NCBI RefSeq assembly: GCF_014145615.1
Contig: NZ_JACIVH010000062.1
Location: forward strand, 62,001 to 126,000
DNA: 64,000 bases
Direction of reading: 5' to 3'
Source: Limosilactobacillus balticus
GTDB taxonomy: Bacteria; Bacillota; Bacilli; Lactobacillales; Lactobacillaceae
The notes beneath the pieces are model-generated. The model did no database searches and had not been told where the DNA came from. It saw nothing but the letters and a program-made list of their open reading frames with translations. How positions within the stretch are numbered: the stretch's first letter is position 1; every line of letters starts with the position of its first letter. Position numbers and translations under genes: made by a program. Below are positions 59,923 to 64,000 of the stretch, in pieces.

Positions 59923-60669
59923 CTAATTTTTTAAAAAGTTAGCTACTAGTTCCATAATTTCTTGGCGTCGTGAGCCATTAAACATATGTCCTTCTTCAGG
60001 AATTAAATGTAACTCACTGTTAGACATGATTACATTATATTTCTTTGAAGCTTCAGGAGAAACTACATTATCAGCTAATCCATGAATTAACAATGTGGGT
60101 CCACTATAATGCTGCGCTGTTTCGTAAATTGGTAAAAGCTGCGCCGTTCGGAAGTAGTCGCCACCAACGGTAAAGCCATTCACATCAACCGTTTCGGGGA
60201 TATGGTTAGGGTCATATTGGCTTCCCTGACAGATTCCCTTTAGCGCATCATCTTTCAAGGTTGCCGCTGGTGCCAGCAGTACTAGTTTTGTAATAATATC
60301 GCGATAATAAGCCGCCAGCATAGAAGCAACTACCCCACCTTGCGAATGACCAATTAGGTAAATCTTCTTTGCTTGCATAGTTGTATGAGCATAGTCAATA
60401 ATTTTCATTCCATCTAAGATTTCACTAAAAACTGTCATATTCTGGAATTCACCATCACTATGGCCAGTCCCATTAAAGTCAAAGCGTAACGTTGGGATTC
60501 CTTGTTGGTTTAAATAGTGCGAAAGAGTATACAGAATTTTAGAATTATCATATCCCAGATTGCCCTTAAAGCCATGCATCAGAATTGCAACCGTATCGTT
60601 TTTAATCGTCGTTGTTCCCTCAAGAAGGCCATATAGTTTTAAGCCATCTCGTTTGATTGTTATTTCCAT
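59923..60669 (-). CDS. Cinnamoyl/feruloyl esterase-like alpha/beta hydrolase
   Basis: The 248-residue enzyme closely resembles the Lactobacillus johnsonii cinnamoyl esterase in sequence: RFDFNGTGHSDGEFQNMTV, YLIGHSQGGVVASMLA with the nucleophile Ser, LLAPAATLKDDALKG, LADNVVSPEASKKY carrying Asp, and EEGHMF with His. Such enzymes release ferulic and caffeic acid from plant esters such as chlorogenic acid. An in-frame TTG at 60672 overlaps GAGGTGG; the ATG at 60669 is chosen. It lies 34 bases downstream of the second APC permease gene. Confidence 0.85.
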   Translation of the reverse strand: MEITIKRDGLKLYGLLEGTTTIKNDTVAILMHGFKGNLGYDNSKILYTLSHYLNQQGIPTLRFDFNGTGHSDGEFQNMTVFSEILDGMKIIDYAHTTMQAKKIYLIGHSQGGVVASMLAAYYRDIITKLVLLAPAATLKDDALKGICQGSQYDPNHIPETVDVNGFTVGGDYFRTAQLLPIYETAQHYSGPTLLIHGLADNVVSPEASKKYNVIMSNSELHLIPEEGHMFNGSRRQEIMELVANFLKN

Positions 60670-60703
60670 CAAACCACCTCTCGCCTATTATACACTGTTT
60701 GAC

Positions 60704-62059
60704 TTAGTGTTTTAGTTTCTCCAACATTGCACGGTGGTGAGCCTCGTGTTTCTCATCCACCTTAACAAAGAAGTAAGAAACCGCGGCTAGGACGGCAACT
60801 ACAACCCCAACCGTAATCGTCTTAATTGTGAAATTGGTTACCATATAGCATGAGATTAAGAGTGCCAACACTGGAATGATATATTTTCCGGGAAGTTTAA
60901 ACCCATGATTAGGAAATTCATCAGTATGTTTAAACTTAATTACTGCTAAAATTGACGGCACATATTGAACAAACGAAGCAAGCACAATACAAGAAACAAG
61001 AAAGAGGTAAGATTGAGTAACTAATAACATTGAAACAACAGCTGTCAGGATGATTGCTACCCAGGGTGCATCATGGCGGTTCTTTTTACCAACCCACTTT
61101 GGCAACATCGCGTGTTCATTCGCTAGTGAGGAAATTAATGACGGCGTGTTAAAGGAGGCCGCAAATGCCACCCCGAAAATACTGATCAACATTCCCACAA
61201 TCACTAAAATATACCCCCATTTACCAACGCCGGTTCCAAAGGCATTTGCAATTGGTGTACTATAATGACTCATGGTTGTCCCCAATATCCCAATTGCAAC
61301 CAGCATCATTAGCGAATACATAATCGTTACACTAACCATTACGGCGATTAATACGCGCGGAATATTTTTCTCCGGATCAGTCATTTGCTTTGCGGCAATT
61401 GGAATAAAAGAAAAGCCGGTAAACATATAGAAAACAACACTAAAAGCTGCGCCAAAATGTTTGGCAAGCGGCATTGCTCCGGTGGTCGCTGCATGAGGGA
61501 TTACCGGTGAAAAATTAGCAAAATGAATACAAAAAACGCCAACAACAATAAAAATAAGGATTGTAATCATTTTTGCGGCTGAAGAGAGGTTATCGACCAA
61601 CTTAACAAGCGTCCGGCCGAACAAATTAATAATTGAGAATAACAAAATTAATCCAAAAACAGAAACATAGTATATCCAATGAGTATTAAAAAGTGGTAAA
61701 AAGCTTCGGAGGGTAGTCAACAAAGCTACCACTTCGGCAGATAAAGTACAGCATCCCAGAAACCACGTAAAGATGCCGAGCTCATAGCCAGTAAACCGGC
61801 CAAATGCATTATAGGAATAAAGCCATGCCGCGCCTGATCCAGTGAACCGACTAGAAAGGTCCGCATAACATAATGCCACCATGCTGACCGTAATAGCTGC
61901 ACAGAGTAAGACAAGGACACTTGCTAAATTCATATCCTTATAGATAACTTGTGGTAGCAAAAAAGCACCTGAACCAATAACACCATTAATACCTAAAAAA
62001 TATATTGAAATAAACGATAACTTTTTAGGACTTTTCTTTTTCGTGTTGATAAGCTCCAC
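60704..62059 (-). CDS. APC family amino acid permease (paralogue 2)
   Basis: The 451-residue, 12-helix permease is a close paralogue of the one at 29209-30618, with the same helix-1 INGVIGSGAFLLP and the same GIFTWFLGCCTLSAE. It is shorter by a few residues around residue 275 (AFGTGVGKWGY in place of a longer loop) and in its tail. Substrate unknown. The start is a GTG at 62059, with AAGGA 6 bases upstream. It probably shares a transcript with the esterase gene. Confidence 0.88.
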   Translation of the reverse strand: MELINTKKKSPKKLSFISIYFLGINGVIGSGAFLLPQVIYKDMNLASVLVLLCAAITVSMVALCYADLSSRFTGSGAAWLYSYNAFGRFTGYELGIFTWFLGCCTLSAEVVALLTTLRSFLPLFNTHWIYYVSVFGLILLFSIINLFGRTLVKLVDNLSSAAKMITILIFIVVGVFCIHFANFSPVIPHAATTGAMPLAKHFGAAFSVVFYMFTGFSFIPIAAKQMTDPEKNIPRVLIAVMVSVTIMYSLMMLVAIGILGTTMSHYSTPIANAFGTGVGKWGYILVIVGMLISIFGVAFAASFNTPSLISSLANEHAMLPKWVGKKNRHDAPWVAIILTAVVSMLLVTQSYLFLVSCIVLASFVQYVPSILAVIKFKHTDEFPNHGFKLPGKYIIPVLALLISCYMVTNFTIKTITVGVVVAVLAAVSYFFVKVDEKHEAHHRAMLEKLKH

Positions 62060-62163
62060 CTTCTATCCTTTATAACAAAAGTAATATTACCTTCATTTAA
62101 AGTCTATTCTTATTTTAAAAGGTTTACAAGTAAGCAAGTTAACCAATTTTTATATTTCGAATC

Positions 62164-62201
62164 AAAAAAGAGACCGAGTTAAACTCGATCTCTTTTCTCA
62201 A
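62164..62201 (-). terminator. Terminator of the phosphoketolase gene
   Basis: On the reverse strand AAAAGAGATCGAGTT and AACTCGGTCTCTTTT pair with one G-U around a single base and are followed by a further T pair. It lies about 35 bases after the phosphoketolase stop. Confidence 0.88.
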
Positions 62202-62235
62202 TTTATTAAGTGTTTAATTAGCAATCAGTAGCTGA

Positions 62236-64000
62236 TTACTTAAGACCCTTCCAAGTCCAGTTAGTAACTTCTGGTAAGTCCTTACCTTCTGAACGGATGT
62301 AGTGGTTGTGCTTGTTGATCATGTTGTCCATCTTGGCAACAAATGCAGCACTCTTTTGTTCATAACCAGGAACACTTTGGATAGCGTCCTTAGCTAAGTG
62401 GAACCGGTCAAGTTCGTTTAATACACGCATGTCGAATGGAGTGGTAATATCACCATTTTCTTCGTATGAGTGAATGTGAACATTACGGTTAGCACGATCG
62501 AAGAACAATGCTTGGATCATGTCACGGAATCCGTGCCATGCAAAGATAACTGGCTTGTCAGTAGTGAAGTAACTATTGAATTCAGCATCAGTTAAACCTT
62601 CAGGGTTCTTGTCAGTGTTCATCAAACGCATAATTTCGATAATGTTGATGTAACGAATCTTCAATTCAGGGAAGTTGTCATGAAGAATGTCAATAGCTGC
62701 AAGAGCTTCTTCAGTAGGTTCAGTACCAGAAGATGCAAATACAACATCTGGTTCAGCACCTTGATCAGTAGATGCCCAGTCAATGTAGCCAAGGCCATTG
62801 TCAGCCAATTGGGTAGCTTCATCAATAGAGAACCATTGTGCACGTGGGTGCTTAGAAGTTACGAAGAGGTTGATGCATTCTTGGTTACGGAATGCCTTGT
62901 TAGATACAGCCATTAATGAGTTAGTATCTGCTGGCAAGTATTCCTTAACGAGGTCTGGACGTTCCTTTTCAAATAAGTGAGTCAATAGACCTGGATCTTG
63001 GTGAGTGTAACCGTTGTGATCTTGTTGGAATACAGTTGAAGTATCAACAAAGTTCAATGCTGGGTATTGGTGACGCCAGTAAAGATCCTTAGCCTTACGT
63101 AACCACTTCATGTGTTGAGTAAGCATTGAATCAACAACACGACCGAATGCTTCGTAAGTTGCGAAGAATCCGTGACGACCAGTTAATGTGTAACCTTCAA
63201 GGAATCCTTCAGCTTGGTGTTCTGAAAGTTGTGAATCAATCATCCGACCTTGTGGAGCCACATCTTCGTCGTTTGGTTCGTGGACACTTTCCATCCATTG
63301 ACGCTTTTGACCATCAAGGAATGCGTAAAGACGGTTTGACTTAGATTCGTCAGGACCAAATCCACGGAAGTTAGTTGGGTTCAATTCAGCCATCTTGTTG
63401 AGGTACTTACCCCATTCAAGCATGTCTTGCTTTACAACAGAACCAGGATTTTGAACATCAATAGCAAAATCACGGTAGTTTGGCAATACAAGTGGCTTAG
63501 GATCGATACCACCATTAGTGATAGGGTTCATAGCCATACGACGGTTACCTTCTGGTGTGTTCTCTTCAACAAGAGCAACTGGGTGACCATCTTCGTCGAA
63601 TAATTCTTCTGGCTTGTATGACTTCAACCAGTCAACAAGGATGTCCTTGTGTTCCATGTCATCTTGGGATACTGGAACTGGAATTTGGTGTGCACGGAAT
63701 GAGTTTTCAATTGGGTTACCATCAAGGTCAGTCTTAGGACCAGTCCAACCCTTAGGTGCACGGAAGATAATCATTGGCCATTGTGGTAATGAATCATCAT
63801 TGTTTTCACGAGCGTTCTTTTGAATAGCCTTGATTTCTTCAACAACCTTGTCCAAAGTCTTAGCCATTTCTTCGTGAACTTCCATGTGAGGCTTGTAACC
63901 CTTGAATTCACCATCACGGTCAGCTTCTTTGTAAGCTGAAACAAAGTATGGCTTCCAACCCATACCTTCGAAGTACTTAGTAAGTTCTTCGTCACTCATC
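62236..64000 (-). CDS. xfp: Xylulose-5-phosphate/fructose-6-phosphate phosphoketolase (5' end off window)
   Basis: The frame is open through the right edge; the visible 587 residues are the central and C-terminal part of a protein of about 800. [19 protein letters not shown] near the edge is internal in the family. [38 protein letters not shown] (as [16 protein letters not shown]), [14 protein letters not shown] and [18 protein letters not shown] are phosphoketolase motifs. It uses thiamine pyrophosphate to split xylulose-5-phosphate into acetyl phosphate and glyceraldehyde-3-phosphate, the key step of heterofermentation. A terminator follows the gene. Confidence 0.95.
   Translation of the reverse strand, partial: MSDEELTKYFEGMGWKPYFVSAYKEADRDGEFKGYKPHMEVHEEMAKTLDKVVEEIKAIQKNARENNDDSLPQWPMIIFRAPKGWTGPKTDLDGNPIENSFRAHQIPVPVSQDDMEHKDILVDWLKSYKPEELFDEDGHPVALVEENTPEGNRRMAMNPITNGGIDPKPLVLPNYRDFAIDVQNPGSVVKQDMLEWGKYLNKMAELNPTNFRGFGPDESKSNRLYAFLDGQKRQWMESVHEPNDEDVAPQGRMIDSQLSEHQAEGFLEGYTLTGRHGFFATYEAFGRVVDSMLTQHMKWLRKAKDLYWRHQYPALNFVDTSTVFQQDHNGYTHQDPGLLTHLFEKERPDLVKEYLPADTNSLMAVSNKAFRNQECINLFVTSKHPRAQWFSIDEATQLADNGLGYIDWASTDQGAEPDVVFASSGTEPTEEALAAIDILHDNFPELKIRYINIIEIMRLMNTDKNPEGLTDAEFNSYFTTDKPVIFAWHGFRDMIQALFFDRANRNVHIHSYEENGDITTPFDMRVLNELDRFHLAKDAIQSVPGYEQKSAAFVAKMDNMINKHNHYIRSEGKDLPEVTNWTWKGLK

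Overview
The window looks like chromosome of a low-GC, heterofermentative lactic acid bacterium, most likely Limosilactobacillus reuteri or a close relative. This inference rests on gene content: phosphoketolase, NAD-dependent D-lactate dehydrogenases, PepX and proline iminopeptidase, a cinnamoyl-esterase-type hydrolase, an R-specific alcohol dehydrogenase-like SDR, many amino-acid permeases and strong AGGAGG-type ribosome binding sites. I see no rRNA, tRNA, CRISPR array, intact insertion sequence or prophage. It is compact core or near-core chromosome with short operons separated by strong, often bidirectional terminators.

Layout. 1-5.6 kb: a 3'-truncated HelD-type helicase, a DedA membrane protein, a histidine phosphatase, HflX GTPase and two small stress proteins (GlsB/YeaQ type and CsbD type). 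5.6-10.7 kb: D-lactate dehydrogenase, a TetR regulator with a 955-residue YhgE/Pip protein, and PspC. 10.8-13.7 kb, reverse: an unrecognised membrane protein, an anchored Ser/Thr/Asn-rich protein, a Fur-family regulator, a guanylate-kinase-like enzyme and a Nudix hydrolase. 13.8-18 kb: an APC permease, an MFS transporter with an unusual leader and a polytopic membrane protein. 18.1-21.9 kb: potABCD polyamine importer. 22-31.4 kb: PepX, proline iminopeptidase, a Ca2+-type P-ATPase, Dps, an APC permease and a HAD phosphatase. 31.6-35.6 kb: ferredoxin-NADP reductase coupled to a 40-residue cysteine-rich protein, nucleoside hydrolase, SDR dehydrogenase and TauE. 35.7-38.5 kb: TPP riboswitch and ykoEDC ECF transporter.

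38.5-43.7 kb: DUF4870 protein, Na+/H+ antiporter, DUF1304 protein, an anchored hydrolase and an XRE regulator with a methyltransferase. 43.7-47.8 kb: a GntR, AEC transporter and 2-hydroxyacid dehydrogenase cluster beside a decayed zinc-type dehydrogenase. 47.9-52.4 kb: an orphan galactitol-type EIIC, an MFS exporter and an ABC exporter whose ATPase carries an N-terminal XRE domain. 52.6-57.2 kb: two small proteins, lipoate ligase, UspA and a TetM-like GTPase. 57.4-64 kb: ROK kinase, BrnQ, cinnamoyl esterase, a second APC permease and the 5'-truncated phosphoketolase.

The most interesting unexplained signal is a structured intergenic element of about 112 nt. It occurs three times (25554-25665, 31420-31510 inverted and shortened, 57306-57417), each time directly after a gene's terminator hairpin and in the same orientation. 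Compensatory base changes in its closing stem point to a folded RNA. Other leads are the HTH-ABC fusion, the XRE-methyltransferase pair, the hairpin between Shine-Dalgarno and start codon at 15.3 kb, the coupled 40-residue cysteine protein and two unexplained hairpin-rich gaps.
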